The position numbers and the translations under genes were made by a program. DNA of 64,000 nt from Agelas oroides (taxonomy: Eukaryota > Porifera > Demospongiae > Agelasida > Agelasidae). Below are positions 53,166-64,000 of the stretch, in pieces. The notes beneath the pieces are model-generated. The model searched no databases, was not told the DNA's origin, and saw nothing but the letters and a program-made list of their open reading frames with translations. The DNA lies in NCBI GenBank assembly GCA_949130485.1, contig OX422192.1, positions 6,673,085 through 6,737,084 of the forward strand, in the 5' to 3' direction. The first letter of the stretch is position 1. Each line of letters opens with the position of its first letter.

Positions 53166-53981
53166 AAAAGTGACTGTAGCAATCTGTTATGATGCAGCTA
53201 TCAGGACTTTATTTGTAGAGTTCATGCATGATGGACTGAGGGTTTTGTTTTATTATTAGCTGTCATTCTATGCAATGTTGCAGTCTTGTACTTTCTATAG
53301 CCTATAGTAGCTATGGCTACTCTTTTGCAGCACAGAATTAAAATTTGTCCTCAGAAGTATTGCATACATTATGGTAAATCATGAGTGTCAGCTGATTGAC
53401 ACTCTATCTCAGCCTACATGCACATATATGCACACACACACGCACATGATGAGTGTGTAGTGTTTTATAAACAACAAGCAGTTTACCAAAAATGCATGTT
53501 GTAGTATTTAACGTGTCCAGGATCTCTACTTGATCCTCAAATTAAACCCATACTACACATTTCCTTCTGGCTACAACTGTCTTTTTAGCATATTCATGAT
53601 AGTTTTACCGTCACATCCCCCTACCAACCAACTGCTGCAGTTCAGAAGGCACATCTGCACTTTGAGGGGCCCCCAAAGCAAGAATGTCTGTTGAGTATGG
53701 TTCATCATTCAGTGTTTGACATCCCAATCTAGCTCCTCGATTCAACATTTTCCCGCTACACGCCACTTCCACGTCGTAGCCACACGACCAGCTTCGTCAT
53801 TTGCATGTTTGATATTACTTAATACAACAATCTTATGTCACGTGATGGATTCTCGTGTTTGGACATGTACATGTCACAACGCTGTCCGGTGAGCTGAGGT
53901 CTGTAACGTTAGGACATTGTAGTAATTGACATGTCACCACGTGTTCAGAGTTTGCCTACAGTTTCTCACTGATCGGGGTTA

Positions 53982-54033
53982 CCGTAGTCTCGCAAAAGAA
54001 ATCTTGTTTCTCAAGATTTTGAATGGGTTGGTA
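53982..54033. other. Junction between duplication and LTR
   Basis: Contains GTAGTCTCGCAAAAG, the same motif as the 58-bp duplication at 897-1012. Confidence 0.4.
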
Positions 54034-54225
54034 TGTGTGGTGTATTGCCTACTAGAGGCCACCAGTGCTTTGCACGCAGTTATTTAGACAACAACTTCAG
54101 AGACCGCAGACTGAACTATACGGAACAACAACTCACAAAAATATTATAACTTCCAACTATATACAGTAGAAGACATACAGAAACAGGATATAGATTTAAT
54201 AACAGTCAAAGGTCAATATCTCACA
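54034..54225 (-). mobile_element. Probable 3' LTR of the Ty3/gypsy element
   Basis: Read on the minus strand the segment begins TGTGAGATATTGACC and ends in CACACA, i.e. TG...CA ends over 192 bp. It directly follows a purine-rich GTGAGGGGGAGA tract (54226-54238) downstream of the integrase stop. No second LTR is available because the 5' end is missing, so the boundaries are inferred. Confidence 0.5.
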
Positions 54226-54241
54226 TCTCCCCCTCACTAGA

Positions 54242-55935
54242 TTAACACAGTCTTTCTGGGGGTCGACGTATTCTCTCTGAACGGCGAGGTTGGGACTGAC
54301 TCGAGACTCCAGGATCATTCACTGGGGGTACCACCTCAGCGGAGGACTGTCCTTGGCTAGCTTGATTATCTCTTGCCATCAACTGTTCAGGACCAACCAA
54401 TGCCTCTGGCATGTTGGGGGCAATCGAGTCCTCTGGGTACCGGATCCTGACATGATCAATGTGGCGCTTCCAGATACGTCCATCTAACAAACGAATTCGA
54501 AATGAAACTGGACCAGTCTTGTCCAAAATAGTTCCTTCCATCCATACTCGAGATCCTGAGAAATTTCGAACATACACTCGGTCTCCTACTTGAAATGCTC
54601 TTGCTCGAGAGTGGCTATCATGAGCTCTCTGTTGTCTGGCCTGACTCTCTTGCACTCTGCCAGACACATCTGGATGGAGCAAGTCCAGTCGTGATCTTGG
54701 CTGTCTGCCCAATAACAGTTCAGCTGGGGAACACCCAGTAGTCACATGCGGTGTGAGTCGATACTTCAGCAAGAATCGTGACAACTTAGTCTCAACCGTT
54801 CCCTCTCTCAATCTCTTAATACCTTGCTTGAAGGTCTGGACTGCCCGCTCCGCTAGTCCGTTGGACGCAGGGTGGTAGGGAGCAGTTCGGGTATGTACAA
54901 TACCATTTCCATGAAGGAAGTTCTCAAATTCCTCACTTGTAAACACTGCTCCATTATCCGTAACAATTCTTTCGGGTAGTCCATGGGTTTCGAAAATTGT
55001 TCGTAACTTCTCAATAGTCACCATTGACGTAGCAGCTGAGACTGGAATAACCTCTAACCATTTAGAGTGTGCGTCTACAAGCACTGAAAACATTCTGTTC
55101 AGAAATGGACCGGCATAATCGAGATGCAACCGTGACCATGGCTTCTGAGGCCACTCCCAAGGGTGTAACAGTGCTGATGCTGGTGGGGGTCGGCTTGCTT
55201 GACACTCAGCACAGGCTCACACCTTCGCCTCCAGGTCTGCATCCATACTTGGTCACCACACGTAACTTCTGGCCAAGCCCTTCATTCTTGCTATTCCTGG
55301 ATGTGTCTCATGCAGTTCCTGGACCACCTGCTGTCTTCCAGGTGGTGGCACGACCACTCTTGCTCCCCACAGCACACACCCATCTAGCACACTTAACTCC
55401 TCCTTCCTCCTCCAGTACGGCTGCAACTCTCCCTTCAGTTCGTGAGGGGGCCAACCGTGGAGCACGAATCTTCTCACTTGGGCCAGGACTGTGTCCTTGT
55501 CAGTCCACACTCTGATCTGCCTGGCGGTCACAGGCGACACTGTGTCCAAGTGCTCCTGGAGCAACAGGAGGTTACCCGGGACTGGAACAACTGTCGGGGT
55601 CTGGGGTAGTGACAAACGGCTGAGGGCGTCTGCATGACCTTGGTCCTTTCCAGGGCGGTAGGTGATTGTATATTCGTATGCACTCAAGGTGAGGGCCCAG
55701 CGTTGGATTCGTGATGCAGCCATCGCTGGCACTCCTTTCAACTCGTTCAACAGGTAGCTCAAGGGCTGATGGTCCGAATAAATGAAGAAGTGTCTCCCGT
55801 ACAGGTAAGTGTGGAACTTTTTCAACTCTTTCTCTGAGTCATAGTGAACCAAGAGAGTGTCCGACTGTAGAGCTAACTTGGCCTGCTCAAACGCCTTCTG
55901 CTGCTCCTTACTCCACTTCCACCTCCTGTTCTTCT
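54242..55935 (-). pseudogene. 5'-truncated Ty3/gypsy retrotransposon: RNase H and integrase
   Basis: Minus-strand reading in a single frame shows the end of the reverse transcriptase and an RNase H-like region (YSDHQPLSYLL, RIQRWALTLSAYEYTI, GHADALSRL), then the integrase zinc-binding region, the catalytic core (aspartates in HLDYAGPF and VTDNGAVF, glutamate in NGLAERAVQTFK), a GPY/F-type segment (KTGPVSFRIRLLD) and a basic tail. Two in-frame TGA codons (55253-55255 and 55217-55219) interrupt it between the zinc-binding and core parts. Gag, protease and most of the reverse transcriptase are missing because the element stops where satellite DNA begins at 55936. It cannot be autonomous. Confidence 0.85.
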
Positions 55936-58900
55936 GAGTCAAGTGTAGCGATGGTAGAATGGAGTAGAGCCATGGTAGTGTGCTTTAAACCCAAGTAGAA
56001 CCAAGTAGAGCCATGGTAGAGTGTAGTAAATTAAAGTAGAGTTAAGTGGAGCCATGGTAGAGTGAAGTAGAGTGAAGTAGAGTCGAGTAGAGCCATGGTA
56101 GAGTATAGTAGAGACAAGTAAAGTCAAGAAGAGAGATGGTAGAATGTAGTAGAGCCATGTAGAGCCATGGTAGAAAGGAATAGAGACATGGTAGAGAGTA
56201 GTAGAGTCATGTAGAGTCAAGTAGAGCCATGGTAGAGTGTAGTAGAGTAAAGTAAAGCTGAGTGGAACCATGGTAGAGTGAAGTAGAGCCAAGTAGAGAC
56301 ATGGTAGAATGTAGTAGAGTCACGTAGAGCCATGGTAGAATGGAATAGTAACATGGTAGAGAGTAGTAGAGTCATGTAGAGTCACGTGTAGCCATGGTAG
56401 AATGGAGTAGAGCCATGGTAGAGTGTAGTAGACCCAAGTAGAACAAAGTAGAGCCATGGTAGAGTGTAGTAGAGTAAAGTAGAGCTAAGTGGAGCCATGG
56501 TAGAGTGAAGTAGAGTCGAGTAGAGCCATGGTAGAGTATAGTAGAGTCAAGTAGAATCAAGAAGAGACATGGTACAATGTGGTAGAGTCACGTAGATCCA
56601 TACTAGAATGGAAGAGAGACATGGTAGAGAGTAGTAGAGTCATGTAGAGCCAAGTAGAGCCATGGTAGAGTGCAGTAGAGTAAAGTAAAACTGAGTGGAA
56701 TCATGGTAGAGTGAAGTAGAGCCAAGTAGAGACATGGTAGAATGAAGTAGAGTCATATAGAGCCATGGTAGAATGCAATAGAAACATGGTAGAGTGTAGT
56801 AGAGTCATCTAGAGTCACGTGTAGCCATGGTAGAATGGAGTAAAGCCATGGTAAAGTGTTGTAGACCCAAGTAGAGCCATGGTAGAGTGTAGTAGAGTAA
56901 AATAGAGTTAAGTTGAGCCATGGTAGAGTGAAGTAGAGTGAAGTAGAGTCGAATAGAGCCATGGTAGAGTATAATAGAATCAAGTAGAGTCAAGAAGAGA
57001 CATAGTAGAATGTAGTAGAGTCACGTAGATCCGTGGTAGAATGGAAGAGACACACGGTAGAGAGTAGTAGAGTCATGTTGAGCCAAGTAGAGCCATGGTA
57101 GAATGTAGTAGTGTAAAGTAAAGCTAAGTGGAGCCATGGTAGAGTGAGGTAGAGTGAAGTAGAGCCAAGTAGAGACAAGGTAGAATGTAGTAGAGTCACG
57201 TAGAACCATGGTAGAATAGAATAGAGACGTGGTAGAGAGTAGTAGAGTCATGTAGAGCCAAGTAGAGACATGGTAGAATCTAGTAGAGTCACGTAGATCC
57301 ATGGTAGAATAGAATAGAGACATGGTAGAGAGTAGTACAGTCATGTAGAGCAAAGTAGAGCCATGGTAGAGTGTAGTAGACCCAAGTACAACAAAGTGGA
57401 GCCATGGTAGAGTGAAGTAGAGTGAAGTAGAGTCGAGTAGAGCCATGGTAGAGTATAGTAGAGTCAAGTAGAGTAAAGAAGAGACATGGTAGAATAAAGT
57501 AGAGTCACGTACAGCCATGGTAGAATGGAATAGAGACATGGTAGAAAGTAGTAGAGTCATGTAGAGTCAAGTGTAGCCATGGTTGAATGGAGTACAGCCA
57601 TGGTAGAGTGTAGCAGACCCAAGTAGAACAAACTAGAGCCATGGTAGAGTGTAGTAGAGTAAAGTAGAGCTAAGTGGAGCCATGGTAGAGTGAAGTAGAG
57701 TCGAGTAGAGCCATGGTAGAGTATAGTAGAGTCAAGTAGAGTCAAGAAGAGACATGGTAGAATGTAGTAGAGTCACGTAGATCCGTGGTAGAATGGAAGA
57801 GTGACATGCTATAGAGAGTAGTACAGTCATGTAGAGCCAAGAAGAGCCATGGTAGAATGTAGCAGAGTAAAGTAGAGTTAAGTAGAGCCATGGTAGGGTA
57901 TAGTAGAGTCAAGTAGAGTCAAGAAGAGACATGGTAGAATGTAGTAGAGTCACGTAGATCCATGGTAGAATGGAAGAGAGACATGGTAGACAGTACTAGA
58001 GTCATGTAGAGCCAAGTAGGGCCACGGTAGAGTGTAGTAGACCCAAGTACAACAAAGTGGAGCCACATAGTAGAGGGAAGTAGAGTGAAGTAGAGTCGAG
58101 TAGAGCCATGGTAGAGTATAGTAGAGTCAAGTAGAGTCAAGAAGAGACATGGTAGAATGTAGTAGAGTCACGTAGATCCGTGGTAGAATGGATGAGACAC
58201 ATGGTAGAGAGTAGTAGAGACATATAGAGCCATGGTAGAGTGCAGTACAGTGAAGTAGAGCCAAGTAGAGACATTGTAGAATGTAGTAGAGTCACGTAGA
58301 GCCATGGTACAATGGAATAGAGACATGGTAGAGAGTAGTAAAGTCATGTAGAGTCAAGTGTAGCGATGGTAGAATGGAGTAGAGCCATGGTAGTGTGCTT
58401 TAAACCCAAGTAGAACCAAGTAGAGCCATGGTAGAGTGTAGTAAATTAAAGTAGAGTTAAGTGGAGCCATGGTAGAGTGAAGTAGAGTGAAGTAGAGTCG
58501 AGTAGAGCCATGGTAGAGTATAGTAGAGACAAGTAAAGTCAAGAAGAGAGATGGTAGAATGTAGTAGAGCCATGTAGAGCCATGGTAGAAAGGAATAGAG
58601 ACATGGTAGAGAGTAGTAGAGTCATGTAGAGTCAAGTAGAGCCATGGTAGAGTGTAGTAGAGTAAAGTAAAGCTGAGTGGAACCATGGTAGAGTGAAGTA
58701 GAGCCAAGTAGAGACATGGTAGAATGTAGTAGAGTCACGTAGAGCCATGGTAGAATGGAATAGTAACATGGTAGAGAGTAGTAGAGTCATGTAGAGTCAC
58801 GTGTAGCCATGGTAGAATGGAGTAGAGCCATGGTAGAGTGTAGTAGACCCAAGTAGAACAAAGTAGAGCCATGGTAGAGTGTAGTAGAGTAAAGTAGAGC

Positions 58901-61900
58901 TAAGTGGAGCCATGGTAGAGTGAAGTAGAGTCGAGTAGAGCCATGGTAGAGTATAGTAGAGTCAAGTAGAATCAAGAAGAGACATGGTACAATGTGGTAG
59001 AATCACGTAGATCCATACTAGAATGGAAGAGAGACATGGTAGAGAGTAGTAGAGTCATGTAGAGCCAAGTAGAGCCATGGTAGAGTGCAGTAGAGTAAAG
59101 TAAAACTGAGTGGAATCATGGTAGAGTGAAGTAGAGCCAAGTAGAGACATGGTAGAATGAAGTAGAGTCATATAGAGCCATGGTAGAATGCAATAGAAAC
59201 ATGGTAGAGTGTAATAGAGTCATCTAGAGTCACGTGTAGCCATGGTAGAATGGAGTAAAGCCATGGTAAAGTGTTGTAGACCCAAGTAGAGCCATGGTAG
59301 AGTGTAGTAGAGTAAAATAGAGTTAAGTTGAGCCATGGTAGAGTGAAGTAGAGTGAAGTAGAGTCGAATAGAGCCATGGTAGAGTATAATAGAATCAAGT
59401 AGAGTCAAGAAGAGACATGGTAGAATGTAGTAGAGTCACGTAGATCCGTGGTAGAATGGAAGAGACACACGGTAGAGAGTAGTAGAGTCATGTTGAGCCA
59501 AGTAGAGCCATGGTAGAATGTAGTAGTGTAAAGTAAAGCTAAGTGGAGCCATGGTAGAGTGAGGTAGAGTGAAGTAGAGCCAAGTAGAGACAAGGTAGAA
59601 TGTAGTAGAGTCACGTAGAGCCATGGTAGAATAGAATAGAGACGTGGTAGAGAGTAGTAGAGTCATGTAGAGCCAAGTAGAGACATGGTAGAATCTAGTA
59701 GAGTCACGTAGATCCATGGTAGAATAGAATAGAGACATGGTAGAGAGTAGTACAGTCATGTAGAGCCAAGTAGAGCCATGGTAGAGTGTAGTAGACCCAA
59801 GTACAACAAAGTGGAGCCATGGTAGAGTGAAGTAGAGTGAAGTAGAGTCGAGTAGAGCCATGGTAGAGTATAGTAGAGTCAAGTAGAGTAAAGAAGAGAC
59901 ATGGTAGAATAAAGTAGAGTCACGTACAGCCATGGTAGAATGGAATAGAGACATGGTAGAAAGTAGTAGAGTCATGTAGAGTCAAGTGTAGCCATGGTAG
60001 AATGGAGTACAGCCATGGTAGAGTGTAGCAGACCCAAGTAGAACAAACTAGAGCCATGGTAGAGTGTAGTAGAGTAAAGTAGAGCTAAGTGGAGCCATGG
60101 TAGAGTGAAGTAGAGTCGAGTAGAGCCATGGTAGAGTATAGTAGAGTCAAGTAGAGTCAAGAAGAGACATGGTAGAATGTAGTAGAGTCACGTAGATCCG
60201 TGGTAGAATGGAAGAGTGACATGCTATAGAGAGTAGTACAGTCATGTAGAGCCAAGAAGAGCCATGGTAGAATGTAGCAGAGTAAAGTAGAGTTAAGTAG
60301 AGCCATGGTAGGGTATAGTAGAGTCAAGTAGAGTCAAGAAGAGACATGGTAGAATGTAGTAGAGTCACGTAGATCCATGGTAGAATGGAAGAGAGACATG
60401 GTAGACAGTACTAGAGTCATGTAGAGCCAAGTAGGGCCACGGTAGAGTGTAGTAGACCCAAGTACAACAAAGTGGAGCCACATAGTAGAGGGAAGTAGAG
60501 TGAAGTAGAGTCGAGTAGAGCCATGGTAGAGTATAGTAGAGTCAAGTAGAGTCAAGAAGAGACATGGTAGAATGTAGTAGAGTCACGTAGATCCGTTGTA
60601 GAATGGATGAGACACATGGTAGAGAGTAGTAGAGACATATAGAGCCATGGTAGAGTGCAGTAGAGTGAAGTAGAGCCAAGTAGAGACATTGTAGAATGTA
60701 GTAGAGTCACGTAGAGCCATGGTACAATGGAATAGAGACATGGTAGAGAGTAGTAAAGTCATGTAGAGTCAAGTGTAGCGATGGTAGAATGGAGTAGAGC
60801 CATGGTAGTGTGCTTTAAACCCAAGTAGAACCAAGTAGAGCCATGGTAGTGTGTAGTAAATTAAAGTAGAGTTAAGTGGAGCCATGGTAGAGTGAAGTAG
60901 AGTGAAGTAGAGTCGAGTAGAGCCATGGTAGAGTATAGTAGAGACAAGTAAAGTCAAGAAGAGAGATGGTAGAATGTAGTAGAGCCATGTAGAGCCATGG
61001 TAGAAAGGAATAGAGACATGGTAGAGAGTAGTAGAGTCATGTAGAGTCAAGTAGAGCCATGGTAGAGTGTAGTAGAGTAAAGTAAAGCTGAGTGGAACCA
61101 TGGTAGAGTGAAGTAGAGCCAAGTAGAGACATGGTAGAATGTAGTAGAGTCACGTAGAGCCATGGTAGAATGGAATAGTAACATGGTAGAGAGTAGTAGA
61201 GTCATGTAGAGTCACGTGTAGCCATGGTAGAATGGAGTATAGCCATGGTAGAGTGTAGTAGACCCAAGTAGAACAAAGTAGAGCCATGGTAGAGTGTAGT
61301 AGACTAAAGTAGAGCTAAGTGGAGCCATGGTAGAGTGAAGTAGAGTCGAGTAGAGCCATGGTAGAGTATAGTAGAGTCAAGTAGAATCAAGAAGAGAAAT
61401 GGTACAATGTGGTAGAGTCACGTAGATCCATACTAGAATGGAAGAGAGACATGGTAGAGAGTAGTAGAGTCATGTAGAGCCAAGTAGAGCCATGGTAGAG
61501 TGTAGTAGAGTAAAGTAAAACTGAGTGGAATCATGGTAGAGTGAAGTAGAGCCAAGTAGAGACATGGTAGAATGAAGTAGAGCCATATAGAGCGATGGTA
61601 GAATGCAATAGAAACATGGTAGACTGTAGTAGAGTCATCTAGAGTCACGTGTAGCCATGGTAGAATGGAGTAAAGCCATGGTAAAGTGTTGTAGACCCAA
61701 GTAGAGCCATGGTAGAGTGTAGTAGAGTAAAATAGAGTTAAGTTGAGCCATGGTAGAGTGAAGTAGAGTGTAGTAGAGTCGAATAGAGCCATGGTAGAGT
61801 ATAATAGAATCAAGTAGAGTCAAGAAGAGACATGGTAGAATGTAGTAGAGTCACGTAGATCCGTGGTAGAATGGAAGAGACACACGGTAGAGAGTAGTAG

Positions 61901-64000
61901 AGTCATGTTGAGCCAAGTAGAGCCATGGTAGAGTGTAGTAGTGTAAAGTAAAGCTAAGTGGAGCCATGGTAGAGTGAGGTAGAGTGAAGTAGAGCCAAGT
62001 AGAGACAAGGTAGAATGTAGTAGACCCAAGTAAAACAAAGTGGAGCCATGGTAGAGTGAAGTAGAGTGAAGTAGAGTCGAGTAGAGCCATGGTAGAGTAT
62101 AGTAGAGTCAAGTAGAGTAAAGAAGAGACAATGTAGAATAAAGTAGAGTCACGTACAGCCATGGTAGAATGGAATAGAGACATGGTAGAAAGTAGTAGAG
62201 TCATGTAGAGTCACGTGTAGCCATGGTAGAATGCAGTAGAGCCATGGTAGAGTATAGTAGAGTAAAGTAGAGCTAAGTGGAGCAATGGTAGAGTGAAGTA
62301 GAGTCGAGTAGAGCCATGGTAGAGAATAGTAGAGTCAAGTAGAGTCAAGAAGAGACATGGTAGAATGTAGTAGACTCACGTAGATCTGTGGTAAAATGGA
62401 AGAGTGACATGGTAGAGAGTAGTAGAGTCATGTAGAGCCAAGAAGAGCCATGGTAGAGTGTAGTAGAGTAAAGTAGAGTTAAGTAGAGCCATGGTAGAGT
62501 ATAGTAGAGTCAAGTAGAGTCAAGAAGAGACATGGTAGAATGTAGTAGAGTCACGTAGATCCATGGTAGAATGGAAGAGTGACATGGTAGACAGTAGTAG
62601 AGTCATGTAGAGCCAAGTAGAGCCACGGTAGAGTGTAGTAGACCCAAGTACAACAAAGTGGAGCCATATAGTAGAGGGAAGTAGAGTGAAGTAGAGTCGA
62701 GTAGAGCCATGGTAGAGTATAGTACAGTCAAGTAGAGTCAAGAAGAGACATGGTAGAATGTTGTAGAGTCACGTAGATCCGTGGTAGAATGGATGAGACA
62801 CATGGAAGAGAGTAGTAGAGACATATAGAGCCATGGTAGAGTGCAGTAGAGTGAAGTAGAGCCAACTAGAGACATTGTAGAACGTAGTAGAGTCACGTAG
62901 AGCCATGGTACAATGGAATAGAGACATGGTAGAGAGTAGTAGAGTCATGTAGAGTCAAGTGTAGCGATGGTTGAATGGAGTAGAGCCATGGTAGTGTGTT
63001 TTAAACCCAAGTAGAACCAAGTAGAGCCATGGTAGAGTATAGTAAATTAAAGTAGAGTTAAGTGGAGCCATATAGTACATGGATATAGAGTGAAGTAGAG
63101 TCGAGTAGAGCCATGGTAGAGTATAGTAGAGTCAAGTAGAGTCAAGAAGAGACATGGTAGAATGTAGTAGAGTCACGTAGATCCATGGTAGAATGGAAGA
63201 GTGACATGGTAGACAGTAGTAGAGTCATGTAGAGCCAAGTAGAGCCACGGTAGAGTGTATTAGACCCAAGTACAACAAAGTGGAGCCATATAGTAGAGGG
63301 ATGTAGAGTGAAGTAGAGTCGAGTAGAGCCATGGTAGAGTATAGTAGAGTCAAGTAGAGTCAAGAAGAGTCATTGTAGAATGTTGTAGAGTCACGTAGAT
63401 CCGTGGTAGAATGGAAGAGTGACATGGTAGAGAGTAGTACAGTCATGTAGAGCCAAGAAGAACCATGGTAGAGTGTAGCAGAGTAAAGTAGAGTTAAGTA
63501 GAGCCATGGTAGAGTATAGTAGAGTCAAGTAGAATCAAGAAGAGACATGGTAGAATGTAGTAGAGTCACGTAGATCCATGGTAGAATGGAAGAGTGACAT
63601 GGTAGACAGTAGTAGAGTCATGTAGAGCCAAGTAGAGCCACGGTAGAGTGTATTAGACCCAAGTACAACAAAGTGGAGCCATATAGTAGAGGGATGTAGA
63701 GTGAAGTAGAGTCGAGTAGAGCCATGGTAGAGTATAGTAGAGTCAAGTAGAGTCAAGAAGAGACATGGTAGAATGTAGTAGAGTCACGTAGATCCGTGGT
63801 AGAATGGATGAGACACATGGTAGAGAGTAGTAGAGACATGTAGAGCCATGGTAGAGTGCAGTAGAGTGAAGTAGAGCCAAGTAGAGACATTGTAGAACGT
63901 AGTAGAGTCACGTAGAGCCATGGTACAATGGAATAGAGACATGGTAGAGAGTAGTAGAGTCATGTAGAGTCAAATGTAGCGATGGTAGAATGGAGTAGAG
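55936..64000. repeat. Satellite array with 2,415-bp higher-order repeat
   Basis: The array runs from 55936 to the window end. Landmarks recur exactly 2,415 bp apart: for example, the block ending at 56292 reappears at 58707 and 61122. Copies 1 (55939-58353) and 2 (58354-60768) differ at only a few sites. Copy 3 follows until about 62020, where about 186 bp are missing. After 62500 shorter units, including a 393-bp period (63142 and 63535), dominate. The basic module is a decamer, GTAGAGNNNN, punctuated by CATGG. The plus strand is C-poor and full of TAG; the open minus frames are by-products. Confidence 0.95.

Larger units (their letters stand above)
51227..53981 (+). repeat. Segmental duplication, copy 2
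   Basis: Counterpart of 37509-40225, 13.7 kb downstream and in the same orientation. It retains the TATA promoter (51387) and a canonical CGAG|GTACGT donor (51531-51539), but its gene is frameshifted. About 270 bases at 53670-53940 are not in copy 1. Confidence 0.9.

Noticed and set aside
55939-63756. Many minus-strand ORFs of 60-180 codons with Leu/Tyr/Ser/Thr-rich peptides
   Set aside because: They are by-products of the satellite decamer, whose complement lacks stop codons in phase; the same peptides recur every 2,415 bp and no start or splice context exists.

Overview
The window is animal nuclear DNA, most probably from a sponge (demosponge). There are no bacterial operons. Coding sequence sits in short exons bounded by GT..AG signals, with introns as short as about 70 bases. 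A large beta-helix plus multi-pass membrane protein (26575-30837) belongs to a family I associate with demosponge genomes. The organism call is inference: no rRNA, tRNA or mitochondrial marker is visible.

Layout. 1-8100: small exons on both strands, including a two-membrane-segment protein terminal exon (1953-2821), a plus-strand exon (3797-3959) and a five-exon minus-strand gene (5361-7773) whose intron phases all agree. 8100-20400: mostly nested non-autonomous transposons (TTAA-, TA- and 9-bp-duplication types), a Penelope-like endonuclease relic in head-to-head arrangement with a hammerhead-ribozyme-like motif, and a possible small two-exon gene at 15258-15612. 20439-21572: an intronless seven-transmembrane receptor. 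22481-22806: a compact two-exon gene for an 85-residue protein. 24227-24472: the 3' end of a minus-strand gene. 26575-30837: the beta-helix/multi-pass protein, broken by two frameshifts. 31000-36700: composite foldback elements and minisatellites. 36796-37503: a proline-rich minus-strand ORF. 37509-40225 and 51227-53981: two copies of a segmental duplication carrying a TATA promoter, a 5' non-coding exon and a 142-residue protein gene; the second copy is disabled by an 8-bp deletion. 40400-51200: a P-element/THAP9-like transposase relic, more foldbacks, and a repeat-built basic protein ORF (50031-50435). 54034-55935: a 5'-truncated Ty3/gypsy retrotransposon with a candidate 3' LTR, cut off exactly where a long satellite begins. 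55936-64000: satellite with a 2,415-bp higher-order period that continues past the window edge.

The recognisable host genes are independent surface or unknown proteins, with no pathway-like clustering. The dominant theme is transposon turnover. At least six elements have intact 9-bp target duplications, one MITE insertion can be compared with an empty site inside the same window, and a composite element carries an exon-like ORF with a splice donor. The satellite places a CATGG(TAGA) anchor at spacings of exactly 10n+1 bases. All gene models were made by eye from splice signals and reading-frame phase; none was tested against transcripts or databases.
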